A stretch of DNA of 64,000 nt from Candidatus Ideonella esbjergensis (GCA_016710065.1 JADJLP010000001.1:1178001-1242000); one strand, 5' to 3'. Shown: positions 29,978 through 39,599, counted from the stretch's first letter. Program-made: numbers and translations. The notes: generated by a model from the letters alone, not told the origin.

Positions 29978-30627
29978 TGGACAAGTTCACCGTGCACAAG
30001 GGCCTGGTGGCCCCGATGGATCGCGCCAATGTCGACACCGACGCGATCATCCCCAAGCAGTTCCTGAAGTCGATCAAGCGCACGGGGTTTGGCCCCAACC
30101 TGTTCGACGAATGGCGCTATCTCGACCAAGGCGAGCCCGGCCAAGACCCGGCCACCCGTAAGGCCAACCCCGATTTCGTGCTGAACCAGCCGCGCTATGC
30201 CGGTGCCAGCGTGCTGATCGCGCGTGACAACTTCGGTTGCGGCTCCAGCCGCGAGCACGCGCCCTGGGCGCTGGAGCAATACGGCTTTCGGGCCATCATC
30301 GCGCCCAGCTTTGCCGACATCTTCTTCAACAACTGCTTCAAGAATGGGGTGCTGCCCATAGCTCTCAGCGAGAGCCAGGTCGCCAAGCTGTTCGATGAAG
30401 TGTTCGCCTTCCCCGGCTACCAGCTCACCATCGACCTGCCGCGCCAGGTGGTGGTGAAGGCCGACGGCAGCGAGCTGCCGTTCGAGGTGCAGGCCTTCCG
30501 CAAGTACTGCCTGGTGAACGGCTTTGACGACATTGGCCTGACGCTGCGCAACCAGGACAAGATCAAGGCCTTTGAAGCCGAGCGCCTGGCCAAGATGCCC
30601 TGGCTGAACCAGCGCCTGGTTCGCTGA
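29977..30627 (+). CDS. leuD: 3-isopropylmalate dehydratase small subunit
   Basis: A 216-residue swivel-domain partner of LeuC. MDKFTVHKGLVAPMDRANVDTDAIIPKQFLK at the N-terminus is typical, and DNFGCGSSREHAPWAL is the diagnostic substrate-binding loop. The ATG at 29977 shares its A with the stop codon of the lipoprotein gene, so ribosomes can reinitiate; a GTG three bases upstream is an unlikely alternative. leuB follows 27 bases later. Confidence 0.97.
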   Translation: MDKFTVHKGLVAPMDRANVDTDAIIPKQFLKSIKRTGFGPNLFDEWRYLDQGEPGQDPATRKANPDFVLNQPRYAGASVLIARDNFGCGSSREHAPWALEQYGFRAIIAPSFADIFFNNCFKNGVLPIALSESQVAKLFDEVFAFPGYQLTIDLPRQVVVKADGSELPFEVQAFRKYCLVNGFDDIGLTLRNQDKIKAFEAERLAKMPWLNQRLVR

Positions 30628-30654
30628 GCCCGTTCAAACAAAGAGTTCAAGACC

Positions 30655-31764
30655 ATGACCATGAAGATTGCAGTGCTGCCGGGCGATGGCATCGGCACCG
30701 AGATCGTTGAACAAGCGGTGCGCGTGCTGAACGTGCTCGACCTGAAGTTCGAGATGGAAAGCGCCCTGGTGGGCGGCGCTGCCTACGAGGCCCACGGCCA
30801 CCCGCTGCCAGACGGCACGCTCAACCTGGCCAAGGCGGCCGACGCCATCCTGTTTGGCGCCGTGGGCGACTGGAAGTACGACAAGCTGGATCGCCCGCTG
30901 CGCCCGGAGCAGGCCATCCTGGGCCTGCGCAAGCACCTGGGCCTGTTCGCCAACTTCCGCCCGGCCATCTGCTACGAGCAACTGGTGGGCGCCAGCAGCC
31001 TCAAGCCCGAGCTGATCGCGGGGCTGGACATCCTGATCATCCGCGAGCTGACAGGTGACATCTACTTCGGTCAACCGCGCGGCCGCCGTGTGGCCACCGA
31101 CGGCCACTTCCCCGGTGCCGAAGAAGCCTTCGACACCATGCGCTACAGCAAGCCCGAGATAGAGCGCATCGCCCATGTGGCCTTTCAAGCCGCGCGCAAA
31201 CGCAGCAAGAAGGTCACGTCGGTGGACAAGGCCAACGTGCTGGAAACCTTCCAGTTCTGGAAGGACGTGGTCACCGAGGTGCATGCCCAGTACCCCGATG
31301 TGGAACTGCAGCACATGTATGTCGACAACGCCGCCATGCAACTGGTGAAGGCGCCCAAGGCCTTCGACGTGGTGGTGACGGGCAACATGTTCGGCGACAT
31401 CCTCTCGGACGAAGCCTCCATGCTCACCGGTTCTATTGGCATGCTGCCCTCGGCGTCGTTGAACGCCAAGAACCAGGGCCTGTACGAGCCCAGCCACGGC
31501 AGCGCGCCGGATATTGCTGGTAAGGGTATTGCAAACCCGCTGGCTACAATCTTGTCTGCCGCCATGATGCTCCGCTTCTCACTCCAACAGCCCGAGGCTG
31601 CCGACCGCATAGAGTCGGCCGTCCAGGCTGTGTTGGCTACGGGCTATCGCACCCCCGACATCTGGAGTGCTGGCACCCTGAAGGTGGGCACGCGCGAGAT
31701 GGGTGATGCGGTAGTTGCCGCCATCACTGGCAAGACGATTACCAAAGCGATTACCAAGAGCTGA
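30655..31764 (+). CDS. leuB: 3-isopropylmalate dehydrogenase
   Basis: A 369-residue NAD-dependent enzyme that oxidises 3-isopropylmalate to the 2-oxoacid precursor of leucine. LPGDGIGTEIVEQAVRVL opens the beta-decarboxylating dehydrogenase fold; RELTGDIYFGQPRGR carries the catalytic tyrosine; VDNAAMQLV and FGDILSDEASML hold metal-binding aspartates; and GSAPDIAGKGIANP is the NAD loop. A second ATG lies two codons in (30661) and could be the true start. About 95 bases separate it from asd. Confidence 0.97.
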   Translation: MTMKIAVLPGDGIGTEIVEQAVRVLNVLDLKFEMESALVGGAAYEAHGHPLPDGTLNLAKAADAILFGAVGDWKYDKLDRPLRPEQAILGLRKHLGLFANFRPAICYEQLVGASSLKPELIAGLDILIIRELTGDIYFGQPRGRRVATDGHFPGAEEAFDTMRYSKPEIERIAHVAFQAARKRSKKVTSVDKANVLETFQFWKDVVTEVHAQYPDVELQHMYVDNAAMQLVKAPKAFDVVVTGNMFGDILSDEASMLTGSIGMLPSASLNAKNQGLYEPSHGSAPDIAGKGIANPLATILSAAMMLRFSLQQPEAADRIESAVQAVLATGYRTPDIWSAGTLKVGTREMGDAVVAAITGKTITKAITKS

Positions 31765-31859
31765 CGCTCGGTCTCGTCTCGCCCCAACCCACTGGACCCG
31801 GCGCGATGAGCCGGGAACCAAGACGGGTCTGGTGATTTGGCAAACAAGGAAACACTCAA

Positions 31860-32987
31860 ATGGCACTCGTAGGTTTGGTCGGCTGGCGCGGCATGGTCGG
31901 CTCTGTTCTGATGGATCGCATGCAGGCCGAAGGCGACTTCGCGCACTTCGAACCCCTGTTCTTTTCCACCAGCAATGCGGGCGGCAAGGCCCCGGCTGAA
32001 GCCAAGAACGAGACCACGCTGCAGGACGCGCACAACATTGATGCCCTGAAGCGTTGCGACATCATCGTCACGGCACAGGGCGGCGACTACACCACCGCCG
32101 TCTTCCCCAAGCTGCGCGCGGCCGGCTGGAACGGCCACTGGATCGACGCCGCTTCCACGCTGCGCATGGAGAGCGACGCCGTCATCATCCTCGACCCGGT
32201 CAACATGCCGGTCATCAAAAGCGCGCTGGCCAAGGGCGGCAAGAACTGGGTCGGCGGCAACTGCACGGTCAGCTGCATGCTGATGGGCGTGGGCGCGCTC
32301 TACAAGGCCGGTCTGGTTGAGTGGATGAGCACCCAGACTTATCAGGCCGCTTCGGGCGGCGGCGCCCAGCACATGCGCGAACTGCTCACGCAATACGGCA
32401 CGCTCAACGCCTCGGTCAAGGCCTTGCTGGACGACCCCAAGAGCGCCATCCTGGAGATCGACCGCCAGGTCATCGCCAAGCAGCGTTCGCTGTCTGCAAC
32501 CGAGACCGCCAACTTCGGCGTGCCGCTGGGCGGCTCGTTGATCCCCTGGATCGACAAGGACCTGGGCAATGGCCAGTCCAAGGAAGAGTGGAAGGGCATG
32601 GCCGAGACCAACAAGATCCTCGGCATGGGCGAGGGCTTCGGCACTGCAGCCATTCCGGTGGACGGCTTCTGCGTGCGCGTGGGCGCCATGCGCTGCCACA
32701 GCCAGGCCCTGACCTTCAAGCTGAAGAAGGACGTGCCCGTGGCCGACATTGAGGCCATGATCGCCGCAGACAACCCCTGGGCCAAGGTGGTGCCCAACAC
32801 CCGCGAAGCGACGATCAAGGACCTGACGCCGGTGGCCGTGACCGGCACCATGACCATCCCGGTCGGCCGCATCCGCAAGCTGGCCATGGGCCCCGAGTAC
32901 GTCGGCGCCTTCACCATTGGCGACCAACTCCTGTGGGGTGCCGCCGAGCCGCTGCGCCGCATGTTGCGCATCCTGCTCGACAAGTAA
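31860..32987 (+). CDS. asd: aspartate-semialdehyde dehydrogenase
   Basis: A 375-residue enzyme reducing aspartyl phosphate to aspartate semialdehyde, the branch point to lysine/diaminopimelate, threonine and methionine. GLVGWRGMVGSVLMDRM is the NADP fold; Cys135 in GGNCTVSCMLMG is the catalytic thiol; the active-site histidine region is VRVGAMRCHSQAL. The Gram-negative-type insert and the length fit. AAGGAAA precedes the ATG. It lies between leuB and fimV, as in other Burkholderiales. The semialdehyde is also upstream of the O-acetylhomoserine used by MetY. Confidence 0.97.
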   Translation: MALVGLVGWRGMVGSVLMDRMQAEGDFAHFEPLFFSTSNAGGKAPAEAKNETTLQDAHNIDALKRCDIIVTAQGGDYTTAVFPKLRAAGWNGHWIDAASTLRMESDAVIILDPVNMPVIKSALAKGGKNWVGGNCTVSCMLMGVGALYKAGLVEWMSTQTYQAASGGGAQHMRELLTQYGTLNASVKALLDDPKSAILEIDRQVIAKQRSLSATETANFGVPLGGSLIPWIDKDLGNGQSKEEWKGMAETNKILGMGEGFGTAAIPVDGFCVRVGAMRCHSQALTFKLKKDVPVADIEAMIAADNPWAKVVPNTREATIKDLTPVAVTGTMTIPVGRIRKLAMGPEYVGAFTIGDQLLWGAAEPLRRMLRILLDK

Positions 32988-33311
32988 TCCCTGGTAAGCC
33001 AAGTGCAATGGCGCTCGGTACGCGCCGAATACACTCACTCGCCGCCTGTTCCTCACGAGGGCCTGGCGGCGTGCTTGTTTGTATCAAGTCGTGGCTGAAC
33101 GTTGCCGACTGGCCACATTCCAGCTAGTGTGCGGACTTGAAAACTCGGACCCCCAACATCAGGAATTGGATGAGCTTGCCTGCCTATCTGCTTGATGCTA
33201 TGGTGTTTTATCGGTCGTGCCGTGCTCGCGCACGGTGTGGCATCTGAAAAGAATCATCCCCTGAAGGCGAGCCTGATCCCAGTCTCGTCTGTTTGCGTTG
33301 TCGGAGACGCT
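32988..33311 (+). promoter_or_regulatory. asd-fimV intergenic region with hairpin and fimV promoter
   Basis: This 324-base gap carries no convincing gene. A hairpin with arms CGCCGCC (33040-33046) and GGCGGCG (33065-33071), an inner CCTC/GAGG stem and a following GTGCTTGTTTG could end the leu-asd transcript. A promoter with TTGCCT (33176-33181), a 17-base spacer and TATGGT (33199-33204) lies about 100 bases before the chosen fimV start. It would exclude the in-frame ATG at 33192 as the real start. Confidence 0.5.
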
Positions 33312-36038
33312 TTGAAGAACACTTCATTCTTGGCCACTGGCCCCCGGTTGACGGCGCTTGCCGCAGCCGCCTTGCTGCTGGTGCATTCGGGCGCTTTCGC
33401 GCTGAGTCTGGGTCGGCTGACGGTGCAATCGTCGCTGGGCGAAGCTCTGCGGGCTGAAATCGACGTTACCAACATCACTGCCGAAGAGGCCGGCACGTTG
33501 CGAGCTGCTGTCGCTTCGCCAGAAGCCTTCAAGGCGGCAGGGGTTGATTTCAACGCAGCCCTCAGCGGCGCCCAGGCGCAACTGGTAAAGCGGCCCGATG
33601 GGCGCTCGGTGATCCGTGTCACGGGTGACCGCACCGTCACCGAACCTTTTGTGGATGTGCTGCTGGACCTGGGCTGGAACGGCGGCCGCCTTCAGCGCGC
33701 CTACACCCTGTTGATTGACCCACCCACTCGCGCTGCGGCCCCGAGCCCTGCGCCTGCGGTCACTGCGTCCCCGGTGATCTCTCCCGCACCAGTGCAAGCT
33801 GCGCCGGTGCCGCCGACTCCTGCTGCACAACCTGCTCCTGTTGCGGTGTCGCCCGTGGCGCAGACCCCTTCGGCACAACCAAGCCGGCCTGCGCCGCTGC
33901 CCAAGGCTGCGCCTGCGCCCAAGCCGCTGCCCGAGCCCAAGGTCAAGCCAGAGGCGCCTGCGAAGGCTCCGGCCACGCAATCGGCAGATGTTTACCGTGT
34001 GCGGTCGGGTGACACCTTGTCAAAGATCGCCGCTAACAACCTGCGCCCCGGCGTTTCTCTCGACCAGATGCTGGTGGCGATGTACCGCAACAACCCGCAA
34101 GCCTTCATTGGTGACAACATGAACCGCCTGAAAGCTGGCGTGGTCATGAATGTGGCTGATGCCCAGGCCAAGGCGGCCGACTTGCCGGCGGGTGAGGCGC
34201 GCCAGATCATCCAGGCGCAAAGTGCCGACTTCGCCGCGTTCCGTCAGCACCTGGCGGGTGCCGCGCCCGTGGTGAAGACAGTGGAATCGGCTCGCACCAC
34301 CAAAGGTAAGGTTGAGGCTGCGGTGGAAGACCGCAAGGCCGGCCCTGCCGCTGCGCCCGACAAGCTCACGTTGTCCAAGGGTGGCCTGAAGGCTGGTGCT
34401 GCCGAGGCCAAGGTATCCAAGGAAACCGAGCGCAAGGCGGCTGATGCCCGGGTGGCCGAGTTGTCGCGCAATGTTGAAGAACTGAAGAAACTCACCGCCG
34501 TTGCTGCAACTGCATCGTCTGGCACCGCTGCCAAGACCCCTGCCGTAGCACCCTCCATACCGGTGCCCAAGCCTGTTCCGATGCCCCCTCCGCCTGTGGT
34601 GGTGGCGGCTTCAGCGGCCCCGGCCACAGCGCCTGCGGCATCCAAGACCGTGCCGTCCGAGCCGGTGCCCTCGACGGCCGTGGCCAAGGCACCAGACGCG
34701 CCCGCCTCCCTGCCTGCGGCTCCGGCTTCGGTGGCATCCGATGCGTCTGCACCCGCCTCGGCGCCCAAGATGCTGCCAGCCACGGCCGATGCGGCGGCAG
34801 AGCCCAGTTTCTTTGACTCGCTGGCCGACAACCCCCTGGTGCTGCCAGGCGCTGCCGCGCTGGTCGCGGCCCTGGCCGGTTTGGGCCTGATGCGCCTGCG
34901 TCGTCGCAACCAGGAGGGCTCTGGCGAGACGTCGTTCATCGAAAGCAAGCTGCAACCCGACTCGTTCTTTGGTGTCAGCGGTGGCCAGCGGGTGGACACA
35001 CGTGATGGCCCGGCCAGCGCCAGTTCGTCCTCGCTCAGCTATTCACTCAGTCAGCTTGACGCCATCGGCGACGTGGATCCAGTGGCCGAGGCCGACGTGT
35101 ACTTGGCCTATGGCCGCGACCTGCAAGCCGAGGAAATCCTGAAAGAAGCGCTGCGTGCCGATGGCAGCCGTGTGGCCATACGCGCCAAGCTGCTGGAGGT
35201 ATACGCTAAGCGTGCCGATGCCAAGGGCTTTGAAGCCCAGGCTCGCCAGTTGCAACAGCAAACCGGTGGCGAGGGCGAAGAGTGGGCCAAGGCCGCTGAA
35301 CTGGGGCGCACCATCGATCCGACCAACTCGTTGTATGCGGGTGCTGGTGTTGTTGCCGAGCCCCTGATCGAGACCCCGAGCCACGTCGAATCAAGCTTCC
35401 CGGATGACGTTCTGGATGACGACGCCACGGTGGTGAGGAATCCCGAGCCGGCCCATGACCAGACCCTGCCACTGGGCGCCGCTGTGGCGGGGATGCACAC
35501 GGATGAAGGGCCAGCGTCCACCTTCGATGTGGACATTGACCTCGACTCACCCTCGCAGTTGGTGGGTCTGGAAGCCACGCGCCCGATGTTGTCGGAAGGT
35601 GGCGACACCACGCCAGGCGCCCTGCACGAGTTTGCCGAGAAAACGGTGCGCGGTGCCCTGGACGGTCACAAGAGCGAGGTGTCTGACCAGCGTGAGGCGC
35701 AAAACAGTGGCCTGGGAGAATTGCCACCGCTGTCGTTGGACGATTTGCCGCCGCACAAGGAGGCCCAGGTCAGCGGCCCGGTGGACTTCGATTTCGGTGA
35801 CCTCTCGTTGGACTTGGACAAGCCTGCTGACGTAGCAGAGCCCGCCCCTGCAGCGGCGATGGTCGATGACCTTGATTTGGGCGGCGCCGATCCGCTGGTG
35901 CGCAAGATCGAGCTGGCCGACGAGTTCCGCCGCATTGGCGACATCGAGGGCGCGCGAGATCTGCTGGAAGAAGTCGTGGGCAAGGCCGAGGGCGCGCTGC
36001 AGTCGCGCGCCCAGACCCTGCTCGATGAGCTCAAGTAA
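33312..36038 (+). CDS. fimV: FimV/HubP-family polar hub protein
   Basis: A 908-residue inner-membrane protein. The TTG at 33312 is chosen: GGAGA lies just upstream and a clean signal peptide follows (KNTSF ... HSGAFA, mature LSLGRLTVQSSLGEAL, the conserved FimV N-terminus). The order is FimV N-domain (about 30-137), Pro/Ala-rich linker, peptidoglycan-binding LysM (about 226-275), coiled and Ala/Pro-rich segment, transmembrane helix (about 508-526), acidic cytoplasmic region with TPR-like repeats, and the C-terminal FimV motif (about 861-908, DPLVRKIELADEFRRIGD). FimV/HubP proteins organise cell poles, type IV pili and twitching, partly through c-di-GMP. The last 14 bases overlap truA. Confidence 0.92.
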   Translation: MKNTSFLATGPRLTALAAAALLLVHSGAFALSLGRLTVQSSLGEALRAEIDVTNITAEEAGTLRAAVASPEAFKAAGVDFNAALSGAQAQLVKRPDGRSVIRVTGDRTVTEPFVDVLLDLGWNGGRLQRAYTLLIDPPTRAAAPSPAPAVTASPVISPAPVQAAPVPPTPAAQPAPVAVSPVAQTPSAQPSRPAPLPKAAPAPKPLPEPKVKPEAPAKAPATQSADVYRVRSGDTLSKIAANNLRPGVSLDQMLVAMYRNNPQAFIGDNMNRLKAGVVMNVADAQAKAADLPAGEARQIIQAQSADFAAFRQHLAGAAPVVKTVESARTTKGKVEAAVEDRKAGPAAAPDKLTLSKGGLKAGAAEAKVSKETERKAADARVAELSRNVEELKKLTAVAATASSGTAAKTPAVAPSIPVPKPVPMPPPPVVVAASAAPATAPAASKTVPSEPVPSTAVAKAPDAPASLPAAPASVASDASAPASAPKMLPATADAAAEPSFFDSLADNPLVLPGAAALVAALAGLGLMRLRRRNQEGSGETSFIESKLQPDSFFGVSGGQRVDTRDGPASASSSSLSYSLSQLDAIGDVDPVAEADVYLAYGRDLQAEEILKEALRADGSRVAIRAKLLEVYAKRADAKGFEAQARQLQQQTGGEGEEWAKAAELGRTIDPTNSLYAGAGVVAEPLIETPSHVESSFPDDVLDDDATVVRNPEPAHDQTLPLGAAVAGMHTDEGPASTFDVDIDLDSPSQLVGLEATRPMLSEGGDTTPGALHEFAEKTVRGALDGHKSEVSDQREAQNSGLGELPPLSLDDLPPHKEAQVSGPVDFDFGDLSLDLDKPADVAEPAPAAAMVDDLDLGGADPLVRKIELADEFRRIGDIEGARDLLEEVVGKAEGALQSRAQTLLDELK

Positions 36039-36843
36039 GCACGGTGCGCAGGCCTCTACCCGGCGCATCGCGCTGGGCGTGGCCTACCGGGGTGACAGCT
36101 ACCATGGCTGGCAAAGCCAGCTAAGTGGCCGCACCGTGCAAGACCACTTGGAAGCCGGGCTGGGCAAGTTCGCTGCGCAGCCTGTGCGCACCATCTGCGC
36201 TGGCCGCACAGACACCGGCGTGCATGGCCTGAACCAGGTGGTGCACTTCGATACCGCGCTGGAGCGCGACCCTTTCTCCTGGGTGCGCGGCACCAACCGC
36301 TACCTGCCGCCTGACATCGCGGTACAGTGGTGCCGGGAGGTGCCCGAGAGCTTTCACGCCCGCAACAGCGCGCGGGGCCGGCGCTATCGCTACCTCCTGC
36401 TGCAATCAGCCGTGCGCCCGGCACTGGAGCGCGGCGGCTGCGGCTGGGTGTTTCGCCCGCTCGATGGCCAAGCCATGCAGGCCGCTGCTTCCCATCTGAT
36501 CGGCGAACACGATTTCTCGTCCTTCCGTTCGTCCGAGTGCCAGGCCCTGTCGCCTGTGAAGCAATTGCACCGCATCAGCGTGGCCCCGCACGGTTCCTAC
36601 TGGCGCTTTGATTTCGAGGGCGTGGCCTTTCTGCACCACATGGTGCGCAACATCATGGGTTGCCTGGTGGCAGTGGGCACAGGTGCCCGGGAGCCCAGTT
36701 GGATGGCCGAAGTTCTTGGCGCACGGTCGCGCGACGCGGCTGCCCCCACGTTTGCCCCGGAAGGCTTGTATTTCCTTGGCCCGGTCTACGATGCCGAGCT
36801 GAGCCTGCCCGAACACACGGCCGCCATGGATTGGCTGCCCTGA
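36025..36843 (+). CDS. truA: tRNA pseudouridine(38-40) synthase
   Basis: A 272-residue enzyme that isomerises uridines 38-40 in the anticodon arm of many tRNAs. The catalytic Asp63 is in AGRTDTGVHGLNQVVHF; YRGDSYHGWQSQ, RNSARGRRYRYLL and HHMVRNIMGCLVAVG are further family marks. The ATG at 36025 overlaps the end of fimV by 14 bases, giving a 13-residue leader before the conserved RRIALGVAYRG; no later ATG exists near the fold start, so this overlap is probably real. It is followed by trpF, the usual Burkholderiales order. Confidence 0.95.
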   Translation: MSSSKHGAQASTRRIALGVAYRGDSYHGWQSQLSGRTVQDHLEAGLGKFAAQPVRTICAGRTDTGVHGLNQVVHFDTALERDPFSWVRGTNRYLPPDIAVQWCREVPESFHARNSARGRRYRYLLLQSAVRPALERGGCGWVFRPLDGQAMQAAASHLIGEHDFSSFRSSECQALSPVKQLHRISVAPHGSYWRFDFEGVAFLHHMVRNIMGCLVAVGTGAREPSWMAEVLGARSRDAAAPTFAPEGLYFLGPVYDAELSLPEHTAAMDWLP

Positions 36844-36858
36844 CGCACAAGCCACCCG

Positions 36859-37497
36859 ATGACCCGAATCAAGATCTGCGGCTTCACCCGCGAGGCCGAT
36901 GTGGACGCCGCCGTGGCCGCCGGCGCCGATGCCATTGGCCTCAACCTGTACGCCAGGAGCCCGCGTGCCGTCACGCCTGAGCGTGCGGGGGAACTGGCAC
37001 GCCGCCTGCCGCCTTTCGTCACGCCGGTGCTGCTGTTCGTGAACGCCACGGTTGAAGAGATCGCGGCCGGCCTGGCCGCTGTGCCCAACGCCCTGCTGCA
37101 GTTCCATGGTGACGAATCGCCAGCGCAATGCGAGGCCTCTGGCCGGCCCTACCTGCGTGCCGCGCGCATGGCGCCCGGCTTCGATTTGCTAGACTTCACA
37201 GCTCGCTATCCGGGTGCCGCTGGCATCTTGCTGGACGCCCATGTGGAGGGGTTCGGCGGTGGCGGAAAGGTTTTCGATTGGTCGCTCATTCCCTCAGGCG
37301 TGCCCCATCCGGTCGTTTTGTCTGGTGGGTTGAATCCTGCCAACGTGATCGATGGGGTACTGCACGTCCGGCCCTGGGCCGTTGACGTGTCCTCTGGCGT
37401 GGAAGCGGGCAAGGGTCTGAAGGACGCCGCCCTGATGCGCCAGTTCTGCGACGCCGTGCGTGAGGCCGATGCCCGCATTGCAGACGCTCTCAACTGA
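36859..37497 (+). CDS. trpF: phosphoribosylanthranilate isomerase
   Basis: A 212-residue TIM barrel that isomerises phosphoribosylanthranilate in tryptophan synthesis. The catalytic cysteine is in RIKICGFTREAD near the start; LLDAHVEGFGGGGKVFDW holds the general-acid aspartate and phosphate loop, and LSGGLNPANV and DVSSGVE the second phosphate site. It is monocistronic in enzyme terms (not fused to TrpC) and begins the trpF-trpB-trpA unit after truA. trpC and trpE/G are not in the window, as usual for the split trp genes of this group. Confidence 0.96.
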   Translation: MTRIKICGFTREADVDAAVAAGADAIGLNLYARSPRAVTPERAGELARRLPPFVTPVLLFVNATVEEIAAGLAAVPNALLQFHGDESPAQCEASGRPYLRAARMAPGFDLLDFTARYPGAAGILLDAHVEGFGGGGKVFDWSLIPSGVPHPVVLSGGLNPANVIDGVLHVRPWAVDVSSGVEAGKGLKDAALMRQFCDAVREADARIADALN

Positions 37498-37513
37498 TCA
37501 CGAAAGAATCTCG

Positions 37514-38719
37514 ATGTTGAACTACCAACAGCCCGATGCCTCGGGCCATTTCGGCCCCTATGGCGGCAGCTTTGTCTCCGAGACGCTGGTGCATGCGCTG
37601 GACGAGCTCAAGGCCGCCTACGCCCACTACCGCAACGACCCGGAATTCGTCGCCGAATTCCAGCGCGAGCTCAAGCACTTCGTGGGCCGCCCCAGCCCGA
37701 TTTACCACGCCGACCGGATGAGCCGCGAGATCGGCGGCGCGCAGATTTTCCTGAAGCGCGAAGACCTGAACCACACCGGCGCCCACAAGGTGAACAACAC
37801 CATCGGCCAGGCCCTGCTGGCCAAGCGCATGGGCAAGCCGCGCGTGATCGCCGAGACCGGCGCGGGTCAGCACGGCGTTGCCACGGCCACCATCTGCGCC
37901 CGCTACGGCCTGGAGTGCATCGTCTACATGGGCAGCGAGGACGTGAAGCGCCAGAGCCCCAACGTCTACCGCATGAACCTGCTGGGCGCCACCGTGGTGC
38001 CGGTGGAGTCTGGCAGCAAGACCTTGAAGGACGCGCTCAACGAAGCCCTGCGCGACTGGGTGACGAACGTGGAGAGCACCTTCTACATCATCGGCACGGT
38101 GGCGGGCCCCGCGCCCTACCCGGCGATGGTGCGCGATTTCCAGCGCGTGATCGGCGACGAGTGTCTGGTGCAGATGCCCGAGATGACGGGCCGCCAGCCC
38201 GACGTCGTCATTGCCTGCGTGGGCGGCGGCAGCAATGCCATGGGCATCTTCTACCCCTACATCGAGCACGAGGGCGTGAAGCTGATCGGCGTGGAAGCCG
38301 CCGGCCTGGGGCTGGACAGTGGCAAGCACGCCGCCAGTATCTCGGCCGGCACGCCCGGGGTGCTGCACGGCAACCGCACCTACCTGCTGCAGGACGACAA
38401 CGGCCAGATCATCGAGACGCATTCGGTCTCGGCCGGCCTGGACTACCCCGGCGTGGGCCCCGAGCATTCCTATTTGCACGACATCGGCCGCGCCGAATAC
38501 GTGGGCATCACCGACGACGAGGCCCTGAGCGCCTTCCACCGTTTGTGCCGCACCGAAGGCATCATCCCGGCGCTGGAATCCAGCCACGCCGTGGCCTATG
38601 CCATGAAGCTCGCCGCCACCATGCGGCCCGACCAGCACCTGCTGGTCAACCTCTCGGGCCGGGGCGACAAGGACATCAACACTGTTGCGGGCCTGGCCGG
38701 CATGAAGGGCCTGTCATGA
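37514..38719 (+). CDS. trpB: tryptophan synthase beta subunit
   Basis: A 401-residue PLP enzyme joining indole and serine. The Schiff-base Lys92 is in HTGAHKVNNTIGQAL, followed by ETGAGQHGVATA; the phosphate-binding GGGSNAMG and the monovalent-cation region are present. The start at 37514 (MLNYQQPDASGHFGPYGGSF) has GAAAGA upstream; the open frame runs further into trpF but homology does not. It is 67 bases from trpA; the gap contains a short GC hairpin. Confidence 0.97.
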   Translation: MLNYQQPDASGHFGPYGGSFVSETLVHALDELKAAYAHYRNDPEFVAEFQRELKHFVGRPSPIYHADRMSREIGGAQIFLKREDLNHTGAHKVNNTIGQALLAKRMGKPRVIAETGAGQHGVATATICARYGLECIVYMGSEDVKRQSPNVYRMNLLGATVVPVESGSKTLKDALNEALRDWVTNVESTFYIIGTVAGPAPYPAMVRDFQRVIGDECLVQMPEMTGRQPDVVIACVGGGSNAMGIFYPYIEHEGVKLIGVEAAGLGLDSGKHAASISAGTPGVLHGNRTYLLQDDNGQIIETHSVSAGLDYPGVGPEHSYLHDIGRAEYVGITDDEALSAFHRLCRTEGIIPALESSHAVAYAMKLAATMRPDQHLLVNLSGRGDKDINTVAGLAGMKGLS

Positions 38720-38744
38720 GCACGAACGGCCGCCCGAAGTGCGA

Positions 38745-38765
38745 ATTCCCCCTCGGGGGGACGAC
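38745..38765. repeat. GC-rich REP-like hairpin in the trpB-trpA gap
   Basis: ATTCCCCCTCGGGGGGACG forms a compact CCCCC/GGGGG hairpin with a TC turn, within a 67-base spacer that otherwise contains only the trpA ribosome site. From memory, sequences of this form recur between genes in Comamonadaceae genomes. No second copy is in this window, so the repeat status is inferred. Confidence 0.5.
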
Positions 38766-38786
38766 ACGCAGCGCCAGGGAGGTTCA

Positions 38787-39599
38787 ATGAGCCGCATCGC
38801 CAAGACCTTTGAAAAGCTGGGCGCAGCGAACCGCAAGGCGCTGATCCCTTACGTGACGGCAGGCGATCCGTTTGCCGATGCCACCGTTGACATCATGCGA
38901 GCACTCGCCGACGGCGGCGCCGACGTGATCGAACTGGGCGTGCCTTTCTCCGATCCCATGGCCGACGGCCCGGTGATCCAGAAGGCCGGTGAGCGCGCAC
39001 TCGCCCGCGGCGTGGGCATGGTGCAGGTGCTGGACTACGTGCGCGGCTTTCGCCAGCACAACCAGAGCACGCCCGTGGTGCTGATGGGCTACGCCAACCC
39101 GGTGGAACGCTACGACCAGAGGCACGGCGCCAACGCCTTCGTGACCGACGCGGCCCAGGCCGGCGTGGACGGCGTGCTGATCGTCGACTACCCGCCCGAG
39201 GAATGCGCTGATTTCGCCGCCCGCCTGAAGCGGGCCGGGCTGGACCTGATCTTCCTGCTGGCGCCCACCTCCACCGAGGCGCGCATGGAGCAGGTGGGGC
39301 GCATCGCGACCGGCTACGTCTACTACGTCTCGCTCAAGGGCGTGACGGGCGCCGGCAACCTCGACACGGCCGCCGTGGCCGAGGCCGTGCCGCGCATCCG
39401 CCGGCATGTGGGTGTGCCGGTGGGCGTGGGTTTTGGCATCCGCGACGCCGCCTCCGCCCAGGCGGTGGGAGCGGTTGCTGACGGTGTGGTGATCGGCACC
39501 CGGCTGATTCAACTGCTGGAAGGCCAAACGCGCGACAATGTCGCGTTGACCGCCCGCCAGTTCATGGCGGAGATCCGAGCGGCCCTGGATGCCATCTGA
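38787..39599 (+). CDS. trpA: tryptophan synthase alpha subunit
   Basis: A 270-residue TIM barrel that cleaves indole-3-glycerol phosphate and passes indole to TrpB. The catalytic glutamate is in DVIELGVPFSDPMADGPVIQ and the catalytic aspartate in VLIVDYPPEE; VGFGIRD and GVVIGTRLIQ bind phosphate. GGGAGG lies before the ATG at 38787, which removes a 16-residue non-homologous extension. It follows trpB and precedes accD, the usual order here. Confidence 0.97.
   Translation: MSRIAKTFEKLGAANRKALIPYVTAGDPFADATVDIMRALADGGADVIELGVPFSDPMADGPVIQKAGERALARGVGMVQVLDYVRGFRQHNQSTPVVLMGYANPVERYDQRHGANAFVTDAAQAGVDGVLIVDYPPEECADFAARLKRAGLDLIFLLAPTSTEARMEQVGRIATGYVYYVSLKGVTGAGNLDTAAVAEAVPRIRRHVGVPVGVGFGIRDAASAQAVGAVADGVVIGTRLIQLLEGQTRDNVALTARQFMAEIRAALDAI

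Noticed and set aside
33192..33311. Longer FimV start at the ATG at 33192
   Set aside because: It adds 40 residues before a clean signal peptide and overlaps the predicted -10 box; the TTG at 33312 has a ribosome site and matches family starts.
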